A stretch of DNA of 64,000 nt from Moringa oleifera (lineage: Eukaryota > Streptophyta > Magnoliopsida > Brassicales > Moringaceae): NCBI GenBank assembly GCA_021397835.1, contig JAJFZO010000579.1, positions 1,999,001-2,063,000 of the forward strand, read 5' to 3'. Below, one piece after another: positions 48,497-60,577 of the stretch (positions are counted from its first letter, which is position 1; the number at the start of each line of letters is the position of its first letter). The notes beneath the pieces are model-generated. The model searched no databases, was not told the origin of the DNA, and saw only the letters and a list, made by a program, of their open reading frames with translations. The translations under genes and the position numbers were made by a program.

Positions 48497-49852
48497 CTGC
48501 AATCAAGTCCCCAAATTAAGCTTCAAACCTTCCACAAACTAACCCTTACAAGCATCTTAGAAGACTAAGGTCCTCTTTCTTTTTTTTTTTCCCCAAATAA
48601 AATGGGTCCAACATACTTCTCATGCCAATTAAACCCTATAATGTCGCAAAAAATTGAAAAAAAGTATAAAAAATGAGAAAAATGGAACCCATGAAATTTT
48701 GCAGGTAATTTGCCTAGAAAAAATGAAGAATTATGTAGTATTAACAGGGTTCGCTGTGGGCTATTAAGATTTTGATAGTGACACATAGATTAAAGTTACA
48801 CGTATCCTTAATTATTCAAAGTTTGCTTTGAATTTTTTTTTGGGAATCCATTGCACATGTAAATTTGAATATGATTCAAGTGAAATCCCAAAATTATGTT
48901 AAAATATTCAAATCAATTCTTTAAAATCAAGTTCAAAAAATCATATAAAACTATCAACATGTCTATATTTTTAAAGTTTTAAATTAGAGGATCCATGATC
49001 ATTGCACTTGATGCACAGACTCAGAGTCAGTCCTGTCATTATCTAATGTGTTTATATTTCTTATAAGATTAGTTCTCTTTGTAATTTTTATACAAACCTA
49101 ATCTAACAATGAGGATTACTTCACTGATTGAACATTCCCTCATATGGAATCTTACCCACAAATTGACATGCGCTTCTCAACAACCCCAAAATCTTTAAAC
49201 ACAAAAAGCTTATTGCATCATTTCAAACCCAACTCAACTACTTGTCCTCTAGTAGTCCACTTGAATCAAACAAATATGCCTATATTTTCACTAGGGTTTT
49301 GTCTTTTTTTTTTTTAATGAATAAATCGACACCTCAAAAGTTTATCATTATCGGAGAAATTTGAGCTTGTTTAGCGCCTATGAGCTTGCCTAATCGAGCT
49401 TTTCAAATCCCTAATTGAGTAGCTTTTTTATTTTTCTCCTCAATCATGTGGGGGTGGGATTAGCCGTTAAGGGAAGATTTTAACTCTAATTATGAGCTAA
49501 TATTATTCTTTCTTTCTCTATAATTACACTTAAAGTTATTATTTTTATAGGACTTAAAGTTGTGTTAGATCACCAAACCATTTCATCGTCACCCTTTAAA
49601 GTTTGAATACTCATTTTAAAAAGGATCTCTGAAAAGATATCACAAATCTATTGCCAAATATTATATTATGCAGTCAATTGTACTTAAAGTTTGTGAAATA
49701 TAAGAAATATAAGACAACGCACATTAAATGAAACATAGAAAAAAATAACACAATTTTTTTTATATTTTCAATTATTTTTATTAATTTTATATTTATAATA
49801 TTGATTTAATCAAAATTTATTTTTGTTTTCAAATTTTTTAAATAAATTATTC

Positions 49853-50110
49853 AAATTAGGAATTTTGTACAACATATTTTCACTTAAAATTTTTTAAGAT
49901 TGTAAATACACATATATATATATATATAAACAACCATCATAAAAAATTAAAATTTTTTAAGAATCAAAATTATTTTGTTATGAATTTTGATAGTGTAAAA
50001 TTTATAAAAAATATTTTTAATATTTAAAATATTTTATGATGATAACTTGAATGTTTTTTCACATATCTAAAAAATTTTTAAATAAAATTTGTTGTACAAA
50101 AAACTAATTT
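49853..50110. repeat. foldback (inverted) AT-rich repeat
   Basis: The left arm begins AAATTAGGAATTTTGTACAA. The reverse complement of the right arm begins AAATTAGTTTTTTGTACAAC, and the arms then share an AAATTTTTTAG-type block and CATCATAAAA. The arms are about 125 bases each and meet near 49980, making an imperfect hairpin. The arm sequence is the same as the core of the dispersed AT-rich repeats, so this is a head-to-head copy. Confidence 0.6.
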
Positions 50111-52359
50111 GATTAGCATTAAAAAAAACTTAAAAGCAATATCTAATTCAAATTAAATTAAAATTTTATACAAAAGAATGACTTTAAAAACTACATAATT
50201 GAATTAAAAAATATGAATGATATAAAGTTTTTTATTTTTATTTAAAAATAATATATTTATAATTTATGAAGATAAAATAAAAAATATAAACTTAAAAGCC
50301 ATCGTAACATAAAATTTTTTATTATTCTGACTAATTAATGGTTTCGGTGGGGCAAATTATCATGTCTAATTGGCGCATTAGCATTAAAAATGATGAAACT
50401 AGTTGTATAACTTCAATGATTGGATCATAGGTGTCAATTTGTCATTTTTGGCCATTTCTTCTTTTGGGTATATAGGATAAAGAGCTCAATTAATATATTA
50501 ACTTTTATTAATTTCAATTAATACATTATTAAAATTTTTATGTTTCACATTATCCATAGATTACTTCACTTAAAACAGTGCATAATAAAATGTAAATTTT
50601 GATACACACTTATAAATTATAAAAGTCAAGACAATATCATCATTATAATCAACAAAAATAAACAAATATGAGATTTACAGGTTATCACATCTTTTCATGA
50701 GTTCATATTTGATCAAAATTTGATAATTAAGGACATGTTTCTTATCCGTAATCAAAATGGATAGGAATGGAAATGGATAAAAATCAGAATGAAGAATCAG
50801 ATTCATAACAACTTGTTTAATTAATTTTTAAAAATTATAATTAAAATTTTATTTATACGTTTACTTTGATTTAAAATCAAAATAAAATGTTATAAATTTA
50901 TGTGTATATTATTGAAGTAGATTTATATAATTTTAATTAAAAATAATGTTATATATTTTAATAATTATTATAATATTAAAAAATATAGATAAATGTTATT
51001 TAAATTATATATTTTAAAATAAATAAAATTTGAAAAAATAATTTTTAATCAATAATAAATAATTTTAAAAAAAATTAAAACTTACATCAATCATCCACAT
51101 AATAACTATGATATTATTATTTTTTATTTTTTACTTTAATATTTTAAAAAATAAGAAATGAAATAATAATTGCCTTGAAGGAATGAGAATATCAATGTCA
51201 TGGGAGCATGGGATTGCTACTCTCATTTCTTAATCTCAAATTCATGTAAGACTTAAGTATTTTTATTTCCATTTCATGATAAAAACAATTTAAAAATATG
51301 AGATTTATTTTGATTCTTTATTTTTATTTCTCATTAACAAAGACACGATAAATATAATTTAAAATTATATCTACTTTTTTATATATATTTTAAAGATTAA
51401 AATTAAGAAAATAAAATCATAACATTATTATCAATAAAATTTTTACATGAATATCAACATAAATCATAATTATTAGGTTAACTTCTATTTTATATATTAG
51501 CAACCACCACAAACCAAGCTTCTTTTATCACAAGATTGTAAATTTAAAAAAGGAAGAGAGAGAGAGAGAGAGAGAGAAACTTGAAAAGGGAATGTATCTT
51601 TGAGAAGAACAATTATTAGTTGCAAGAAAATGAAAGAAAATAAAATATTTTCCAATATTCTTTTATGTTTCTTTTTCCACATTGGGATGGATTGGCAGTC
51701 AACAAGACCATTGATGCTGTGGAAGAATCACATCATCCATCATCAAGCTGTCATCCAATGCATCTAAAACATGATTTTCTCTTCTATATCCATTGTTTCA
51801 TTTCCATAAATCATAAACCTGTTCTTATTCAATTCATCTAATATTAATATAAAATAAGATCGTTAAAGAAATATAATATACATATATAAAAAAAACTTTA
51901 TATTAATTTACAACTTAATTATGATACATAGATTAAGTCAATTCTATGAAAAAAAATTTAATTTGATTTAAATTCAGTTTTGTGATTAGTTTTTTAAATC
52001 AAGTAAAAATTAAGATTTTTTATGATGGTTTTGAGATTTAAAAAAAAAAAAAAAAGATAGTTATATATTCATAATGACAGCATGATCTTACCATATTTTT
52101 TTCCCAAATCCAGCTGTTTATCTTTTCAAGTTAGGTATCGACCTTTCTTTATTGACAAAATGTGAAAGATTTGTTGCTTAAATGGATAACCAAGTAAGCC
52201 AATCAGTAGATTTTGAACTTCCAAATGTTGTATTTATTTACCTGTCTCAATTTTGTGTTTGTCTATTGTGTTGTATTTATGAAAAACTCTTTTATCTTAA
52301 ATAGTATATATAAATTAAAAATAAATTAACAATTTATATGAATCTTGATTTAATTATTG

Positions 52360-53110
52360 TCATTTTTTATTTTTAGTTATGTATTGAAATTTTTAATTCA
52401 AATCAATTTAAAATTTAATAAAAATATTTAAATTATATATTTTATATAACAAATTTTGACTTGAAATTTTATATAAACGTAAAAAAATATTTAAACTACA
52501 ATCACAAAATATTTAATTTTTTTAAATACAAAAAATATTATTTTAAAATAAAATAAAATATCTCATTAAATTTTAATGTTTATTTTATAAATCAAACTTT
52601 TATATTTTAAAAGTGATAAATAAAATATCAATTTATTAATTTGATTTAAATTAAATTTTATTAAAAAATTTTAAAAATTAAGATATTTAAATTAAAAAAT
52701 CTTAGACAATGACTTTTGACTTAAATTTTTTACATAAGTTAAAAAAATATTCAAGATATAGTCATAAAAAAATTTATAAAAAATAGATCTTACATAAAAT
52801 TATTTAAATTTAAAAGATGAATCTTAAAAAGAGTGAATAAGTAATTTGAATTAGTTTTTGAGATATTTTAATAATAAAAATACTTTTAATTTTTCATAAT
52901 CATTTTAAGTAAACCATAATTTGAATCAAATTGAAAGATCAAAGTTTAATTTATCACTTTTTTAATATAAAATAAACATTAGAGTTTTATAGGATCATTA
53001 CTCTTTAAAAGCTTGAATTTTAAAAATTATATATAAAATAGCTAATAAATTAAAAATTATTTATCCGTGAGAATTTAGGTAATTTAATAATAAAAATATT
53101 ATTAATTTTA
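52360..53110. repeat. two adjacent AT-rich dispersed repeat copies
   Basis: Cores at about 52449-52500 (AACAAATTTTGACTTGAAAT, then AAAAAAATATTTAAACTA) and at about 52701-52765 (GACTTTTGACTTAAATTTTT, then AAAATATTCAAGATATAGTC). Each is followed by the AATTTTTNATAATNATTT-type end. Same orientation, diverged. Confidence 0.5.
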
Positions 53111-54099
53111 TATAATTATTTGATTTAAAATTCAAATAAAATAAAAGCAAAACTTTAAATGCATAATTGAAAAATCAAAAAGATAATTTTAAATTAAAAT
53201 TCAATAGAGAAATTGTTTTTTTTAAGTTCATCCACTAAAAAATAAAATAAAAATAAAAAATAACAAACTTTTGTTTTTTATCATATTTTCATAACCTCTA
53301 TCCTAAAGTAATTCATAAAATTTGTAATCTTGTCCAACCATAATAATACAAATCTAAATCTGAGTAATAAACTTTTCTCATTGTTTTTATGACTTTAAAA
53401 CTAGTATGTGTTAATGTTGAAGTTTTAAATTGTTGACTCTCACATTTATAATATATTGTTTATTTTGAGTGAAATTGCACGATTTTACTTTTTAAAAATT
53501 TAATTTCAAAAAATATCTTATAAGTTTGAGGCCTATTGAAACTCATTGAACATTCAGTTGACAAATATTTATCCGATGTGTCACAATCTCAACACATTAA
53601 CTTATATAAACCATCAAATAAAACTGTGTGATGACGATTAATGCGAAAAATAGGTGAGATTGGATAACTTTGAGTATCAATAATTAAATAAAAAATTTAT
53701 GTATAAAATCGACTCAATTTATAAATCAAGATATAAATTCAAAATCAAATTCACTATAGATTTTTTTAAACATATATTTCTCTGTAAATTTATTAATTCA
53801 ATAAAAAGATTAATGTAGTTTGGTTTTGTCTTCCAAAGCATATGAACCCTTGACAGTGTGTTCAAAAAGGATAAAGATAATATCCTTTCCCAAATAAGCA
53901 GACAGTGGCTAATGCATGACTTGCCGTTGGTCCAAGTAGTCCTTTTTTTTCTCTATCACAGCTCATCAAAATTCCAGAGACCCCATTCTCTGCCTTTTTA
54001 CGTTTCTTCACAGCTCATCCCTGTTGGTGCAAAAAGCTCTCTGATCCATTAGGACCATATATCACTCCTTCCCCTTGCCTGCCTGTCTTGCCCAAATTC

Positions 54100-55240
54100 T
54101 GCTGCTTTTCTTCCCGCTTTCTGACTCTGTTCTGTAAGTAGCTTTGGTAGGTTGACCGAGTAGACCTCAAAGGGATAATTTGGGAACGTAAAAATTTTGA
54201 CAAGGATTCTCAAATGTTTGTAAGGAAAAAAAAATGTCTAATAATATATGGGGATAAAGAATTTACATTTTTGTTTTGTATTGAGTTTTTTAACAAAAAG
54301 TCTGAAAAATATTTTAATAATTTATAATATTAAAATTGATTTTATTAAATTATTATGTATCATAATTTTATTAAAAATTAAAATCTAAATCTTAAATTAA
54401 AGTTTTTTATTATCTTAAATGGGAGATAATTTTGGTATATTAAAAAAATTGATTAAATATTTTTAAATGTTTGCAAAGAAAAGAATATGTTTGGTTAGAT
54501 AAGAATGTTTCATTACTTTGCTGATTTTTTGAAAAAAATATCAATATTAATAATTTAATAAAACAGTCAAATTAAATTTTACCCAAATTTTTAAAAATTA
54601 AACATATTCAAACTAAAAATATAGTATTATACAATTTTAATTTTAATTTTTTATAAATTAAAAAATATTTAATTTTCTATTATGAAAAATTAATTTTTTA
54701 AATATTAAAAATAGTTTAAAAAAATTTATTATAAAATTTTTTAATTATTTTAAATGTTATCATAAAAATTTAAAAAAATATAACAGATAACTTATAAGTA
54801 TAAATTATTTAAAATTAAAGAATTGATTGAAAATAAAATGTAAAATTTAGTGAGGTTATTTATTTACATAGTTTAATAATAAAAATATATGTGATATTTT
54901 TAAAATAGTTTGAATCAAGATTTCTTAAATTATTTTTATTAATTATTGAAAATATTTTAAAATTTAATGTAAAAATTAAAGGAGAAAATATTGAGGCTAA
55001 AAATGATATTTGGTGTTTCTCTTATTTATTGTCTACTTGTCTTGCCTGCTTTTCTTTGCACTTTCTGGCTTTGTGTATTGTAAGTAGCTTTGGTAGGTTG
55101 ACCGAATAGACCCTGAGAGGGACAAGGTAATTGGGAGAGTGACAGGGATAGTTTTGGGATATTAGGAAATAGGAAGCTTTGAGAAGGATTCCCTTGAAGG
55201 TTTGCGAAGAAAAAAATCTGTTTGGTTAAAGATGTAAGTT
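54100..55240. repeat. diverged direct duplication, about 945-base spacing
   Basis: GTAAGTAGCTTTGGTAGGTT followed by GACCGAGTAGACC at 54134-54166 recurs as the same 20-mer followed by GACCGAATAGACC at 55080-55112. Related C/T-rich sequence (GTCTTGCC...GCTTTTCTT) lies before both. Similarity resumes further right (54425-54510 against 55145-55235, with TGTTTGGTTA in both). The first copy is split by AT-rich sequence at about 54250-54425. AT-rich repeat sequence fills 54540-54960. Confidence 0.6.
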
Positions 55241-55539
55241 TATTACCGGCTGGGAGTAACATGTGGGGCCCACTTCAGATCAGGTCCATGAGGGGATGGC
55301 ATGGGGTGGGATGGGATGACTCGCTTCAATTATGCTTTTGTAGCTGCAGATGGCTTTCTGTCTCTTGTTTCACGGCTTCGGTCTGCCTTTCGTCTCATCC
55401 ACTGCTGACCTCACTGCTTAAGAAAAACTTTAAAAAAAAAAAGAAGAAAAGTTCATTCTTTTCACTTCTTTTGGAAAATAAAAGAAAAAATAATTATGAA
55501 AAATTTTGATAAAAATTTATGTAAACAAAATTTGATTTA

Positions 55540-58300
55540 TTTTCTTATATACAGAAAATATTTAATTATTATTATAAAAAAATTATATTTAAAATTTTAT
55601 ATTACCAAAATTTAAAAAAAATTATAAATGATGATTCATGAGATTAAAAAGTGTTCAAATTATAAATCAAGATTTATTTAAGATATTTTAACAATAAAAT
55701 AATTTTAATTTTTTACAATTATTTAAATTAAAATTTAATTTAAATCAATTTAATATATCAAACTTCAATTTATCACTTTGCGATTTAATAATTTTTATTC
55801 AAATTATTTTTAAAATATATAAATAAAATGCTTCAATAATTTAAAGTACTAATATAAATATACAAATATATAATTATTATTGTATATAAATATTACATTT
55901 TTGAAAATTTAGTTACGACTGAAAATTTCATAATTATTTAAAACAGGTGTAGTGAATAGACCAAAATTTAAAATTTTATATACTAAATTACTGAAACAAA
56001 AATTAAATAATATTAACTTTGAAACTAAAATAACCATCAATGATTTTTAAATTATTTTTTTATCAAAGATTCCAACAAAAAATGCAGTGTTCATTAGATG
56101 AATCTTAAAAATAAAAATAAAAAATCAAAGCGCTTAAAATCAATTTCAATTAAAAAAAAAGATGTCCATAATAGACAGTCTCAATCTTTAGATGAAGCAG
56201 CAGAGATTTGGACTGTCTTTTCTTTTTTGTTTGTTTTGAAAAAGCTAGATGTCCATATCTCAATCAATTATGAATTTATAAGATTATCTCCCTGTCTGTA
56301 CTTATGTCTATATCAAATTCACTATTTGTTTATCTTTGTCTCTGCTAATATCAACCTTATGCCTGACTCAAATTAATTAATTTAATTTCATAAAATAATT
56401 ATAATAAGCAATTGGTAAACACACACATGCAGCATTAGATATCGAGGCTTGACCCTTCAAGTCAAAGCATCATAGATACTCAAATTCATCCATGTGATTT
56501 GGTCCTAAAATCTGATTTTCCTCCACATGTTACCATGTGCAAATTTCAATGTCATTGCCTACCTAAAAAAATACAAATAAATAATAATATAAAGTGCGCA
56601 CTTTATTTTTAGAATAAATTAAATGAAATTTAAGTACCTAGGAGTATAGGTTTTGAAATTACATTGTCCTGCTCTTGAGATCCGTGCTCCAATGTGTATA
56701 ATTTTGTCTTGCTTTCACATTATAAACTTTATCTTTATTATATTCTTACACAATATAATATAAATTGAATTTTATTTTTATTTTTGAAGTTGTAAGTCCT
56801 GAATCAAATCTCATATTAACTATAAGTTCATCATACGAATGTTATATAAAATTTTAATTATATTTCAACATAACAAGATTTTTAAAATTTTTTAATTATA
56901 TTTCAATATTGCGCATTTTGTACTAATAATGATAAAAAGTAAAATGAACACAATTATCTTATTTTAAAAATATTTTTTAATTTACTTAAATAAAAAAAAG
57001 TACATTTCTTTTTTTTTCCTTTTGAGGAGCCCTAATCCCTAGGATATGCATAAGAAAAATAAGACCAAAAAAAAAAAAAGGTAAAAAGAGAAAAGAAAAG
57101 GTTTACGGAGCTGCGCATGCAGGTCGCTTATTGAAAAGTGAAGCTGTTGGGAAACCTTACTTTATATTAGTCACCACAACCGTACGACACGATGACGTTT
57201 TATATTGAAAATGTCAGTCAGTGGTGGATCTACAAGGGGGAGAAATTGTGGAAGATCACAGTATCTCGCCTTGTCTCCATAGAAGACTTAGGTAGCACCC
57301 ATTATGCCATGTGGTACATATTCTGTGGTGGGACAGGGATTAACATAACTGTGGGACCCCGAGATGACGTGGCGATGTCTTTAAAGGTTGAGTGGACATA
57401 AGTTTGATGGGAGGCGTACCATGATATGAGATGAGGAACATGTTCCTTAAAAACTGAGGCTTTGTAGGAGATTGTACAGATTCGTCCGTTGCTTAAATAT
57501 GGAATGAATTTTATATAAATTTTGTATACTCATAGTTCATAGTATGTGAAATTATGATTGCCTTCATGAGAAAAAAAATATAATGTGATAATTGGAAAAA
57601 CTTTAGCTTATTGTATACATTATGTCCGGAAATGTAATTTATTCATTTACCAGTGTCAAAATTTATATAATATCATAATTGAAAAACTTTTGCCCCAGAT
57701 GATTTGACAATTTTTGAATAAAAATTAATTGAGCTGGAAAATTATGGTAAGAAAAAAAGCAAAGATGTATTGTTATTGATGAAAAAAGTAAGTTTGCAAA
57801 GCACTTGATAATTTTTATATAAAGATTACTTAAAATTTTAAATTATATTTTTTATAATTAAAATGATAAATTTTATTTTATTTTAATATTTAAAAAATAA
57901 TCAATCAAATTTTATTTTATCAATTTGAATTATTGTCCAAAAAATTAAAAATTTAAGAATATTTAAATCAGATATGTTGTATTATGAATTTTAACTTAAA
58001 AATTTATATATAAAATATTTAAACTATAATTATCAAAAAATTAATTTTTTTTAGTAGTAAAAACATATTTTTAAAAATTTATATTGTTAAAATTTTTAAA
58101 AAATTATAAAAATTATTGATAAATAAAAAAATTATTCAAAATTGAAAGTGAATTTAAAATAAACAGTATAATTTATTTGAGTCATTTTAAGATATTTCAA
58201 AAATCATATTCTTAATTTTTTTATATTAATTTAAATTAAAATTTTATTTAAATTAAATTGATAAAAATGATTACTTTTTAAATATTAAAATTTTATTTAA
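55540..58300. repeat. AT-rich DNA with further dispersed repeat copies
   Basis: Repeat-like blocks at about 55540-55830 and 57830-58300. The second has GAATTTTAACTTAAAAATTT at 57986-58005, matching the shared core. Between them, 56400-56560 and 57120-57440 are less AT-rich but hold no convincing gene. Confidence 0.45.
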
Positions 58301-58999
58301 TACACAAATCATAAGAGCTTTAAATAATATTTACTTATAATTTTAAAATTTTTTGTATTTATATTATTTATTATTTGTTATAATCTTAGAAAAAGTATGA
58401 GAAACTGGGTGGTCATTTTTGCAGAGGGTTGAAGAGCAATTGACTTTGAATCAGTTATTTAATATTTAAAATGAATCTTACCTTTTAATTTATAGACAAT
58501 TAATAGTAAATTAATATGCTGAAGCTAGTGATTTTTTATGCAGTAAAAAAAAAAAAAGAATCAAATTGAAATGATTTCACAAATTCTAAGTTGGTTAAAG
58601 TAGATACTGACGAGGGTCACATGCATGAAAGTTACTGGACCTATAAAAATCGTAGCATACTTTTACCATTTGTTGCCTGTCTACATTTAGTTTGTTTCCT
58701 TTTACACAGGAATCTTTCTCTTTTTATTTTTTTCAAAAAAATAAAATTCAAAATTTATAAATTTTTTGAAAATATGATTTATTAAAAAAATTACAAAATT
58801 AAATCTCGTTTTTATCGTAATTACTTTTGAAGCTTGGCTTATCCTTCTGTTTCAGTCTGTTTTCCGATTCGGTTGTTAGAGAATATTGATTTCATTTATT
58901 GGTTTGGTTGTGTGCTTTGTATAAATTTGTTAATTTAGATTGCAAAATTTTAAAAACCTAATTATCTGATAATTTAATTAATTAAGGGAAAATAATTAA

Positions 59000-59350
59000 A
59001 AGAAAGGGTTGGCGTTGGTTGGAGAAATCAGACCGTTGGTGGGCGCAGGTCCACCGCAGCCAGTGAGTGGTGGGTTGGTAATGGTAACAGCAGCGCTTCC
59101 TTTTGAATTTAACAGGCTGTACCGGAGAAGCCACGTGGCAAGACAGGCTGGAGACAAAAGCGGGACCCACTGCCTCCCTGACGTTGACGTAAGCCGAACC
59201 GAGTGAGTAAGGAAATTTGTTCGTTGGTCCCGACCGGCATCTAACGGTCACCTCCTCGGGGCTCTCGCCGGCCCTCTCTCGCCGTTTCCCTTTTTTTGAC
59301 TGCACGCCCATTTCCATTGCGCCAAGAAAGTAACTCTGTAACAACTCATC
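59000..59350. promoter_or_regulatory. GC-richer island with ACGT motifs
   Basis: About 350 bases with far more G and C than its surroundings. It carries CCACGTGGC (59131-59139), TGACGTTGACGTAAGC (59179-59194) and CCGTTG repeats. It lies 1.2-1.6 kb upstream of the hydrolase start and could be a distal promoter or enhancer. The 120-codon minus-strand frame across it has no recognisable domain. Confidence 0.3.
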
Positions 59351-60025
59351 ATATTACTTTCCTTTTTTACCCTTGGTTCTCTTCCCTGCTAATATTACTG
59401 TAATTTAAAACCTTTGGACAGAGTTAATGAATCTACTTTGTTTTAATCAGTGTTACTTAAATATCAATAAATCTATAGTACAAGAATCCAACTAATCTCT
59501 TTTACTTATTCAAAAATAAATTTTTTATATGGGTTTTAATTTAATTTCTTATATTTTTTAATGGTTGCGGCCTTGCAGGCAATGGTACCTAAAAAATTAT
59601 TAAATTAAAATTGAAAAATAATTGAAATTTAAAATTTAATCCAACATAGTATCTTTTGCTGTAATGGACCAAAAATAATACAGACAATACTACAAACAAG
59701 AAGTCTAGAAGGGGTAGAAAGGTAAAAAAAAAGACGAGAGAATACATCATATAATTTCAAGCTAAATTCAGGGGCAGTACTGTCAACTGAAAAAAGCTGC
59801 CAGGTATGCAGCAGGCCGGAATCAAGTGGTGTCAGATGAAAAAAAAATTATTCTAAATGATAATGATTTCTTCCCGGCCAATTTATTATAATTTAATATT
59901 AACTTTATAATTAAACAAAGGAAATGATGTACTTAAGAAATATAAATTTAAATATTTAAATATAAATACATTTAACAGACCGAAACACAAAAGAAGATAC
60001 GCATATTGAAAGGAAACGGGAAACG

Positions 60026-60028
<3 letters not shown>

Positions 60029-60069
<41 letters not shown>

Positions 60070-60577
60070 GAATAGAAGTTGAAGGAAAAGAGAAAAACGT
60101 TAAAGAAGAAGAGAATTTAGAGCTTTGATTTTCAAAATCAAAGCTATTTCTATATTTCTCTGTATATCAAAGCTCTTTGAGAAACCCTAGCAAATGGTGT
60201 CTCTGTTGGTCGCACAATAATTCATCGGGGAACGGTGAATCACCTGTCTGTCTCGCCATTCATCGTCGGAGGATGGCAAGTAAGCCGCCGCCTCGCCAAC
60301 ATCCTCCGCCGACAGAGTCCCGGTTTCTTCTTTTCACTAGGGTTTCAACTCCGACATAAAAAAAAGAGGGAATCAAAACTGTCTGATCGGTCAAAATTCC
60401 GGACGAAACGACGCCCGTTCCATCATCATTGCCATGCGCAGAGGCGGTACGTTCCGTTGCGAATCTGTAAAGACGCGAAGCATAGCATCAGGTTACAATT
60501 GAAAGAAAACAAGAAGGGAACCGTAGCCGTCCTGCCAGATTATCAAATTCAAACGGGGGCCGTCCGATCAGGATCAA
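60029..60577 (+). promoter_or_regulatory. hydrolase gene leader: GA repeat, telo-box and short uORFs
   Basis: A (GA)19 run lies at 60029-60066, the telo-box AAACCCTA at 60182-60189, and short AUG frames before the main ATG at 60194 (8 codons), 60273 (about 28 codons) and 60434 (about 22 codons). GA runs are targets of plant BPC factors and telo-boxes of TRB factors. Whether all this is transcribed is not shown by the sequence. Confidence 0.45.

Larger units (their letters stand above)
47300..60000. other. 12.7-kb gene desert
   Basis: Spacer between the minus-strand esterase and the plus-strand hydrolase. It is mostly AT-rich with several copies of a dispersed repeat. Less AT-rich patches at about 48240-48520, 53860-54170, 55020-55420, 57120-57440 and 59000-59350 are listed separately or in the findings. 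An (AG)n run lies at 51555-51577. No gene with supporting homology was found. Confidence 0.6.

Noticed and set aside
51700..51790. Possible miR172-like precursor (CATCATCAAGCTGTCATCC)
   Set aside because: Only a partial resemblance to the miR172 star strand, with no matching mature sequence or hairpin partner nearby.
59009..59344. 120-codon minus-strand and 65-codon plus-strand frames
   Set aside because: No domain or family resemblance. They are explained by the higher GC content of the island, which makes stops rarer.
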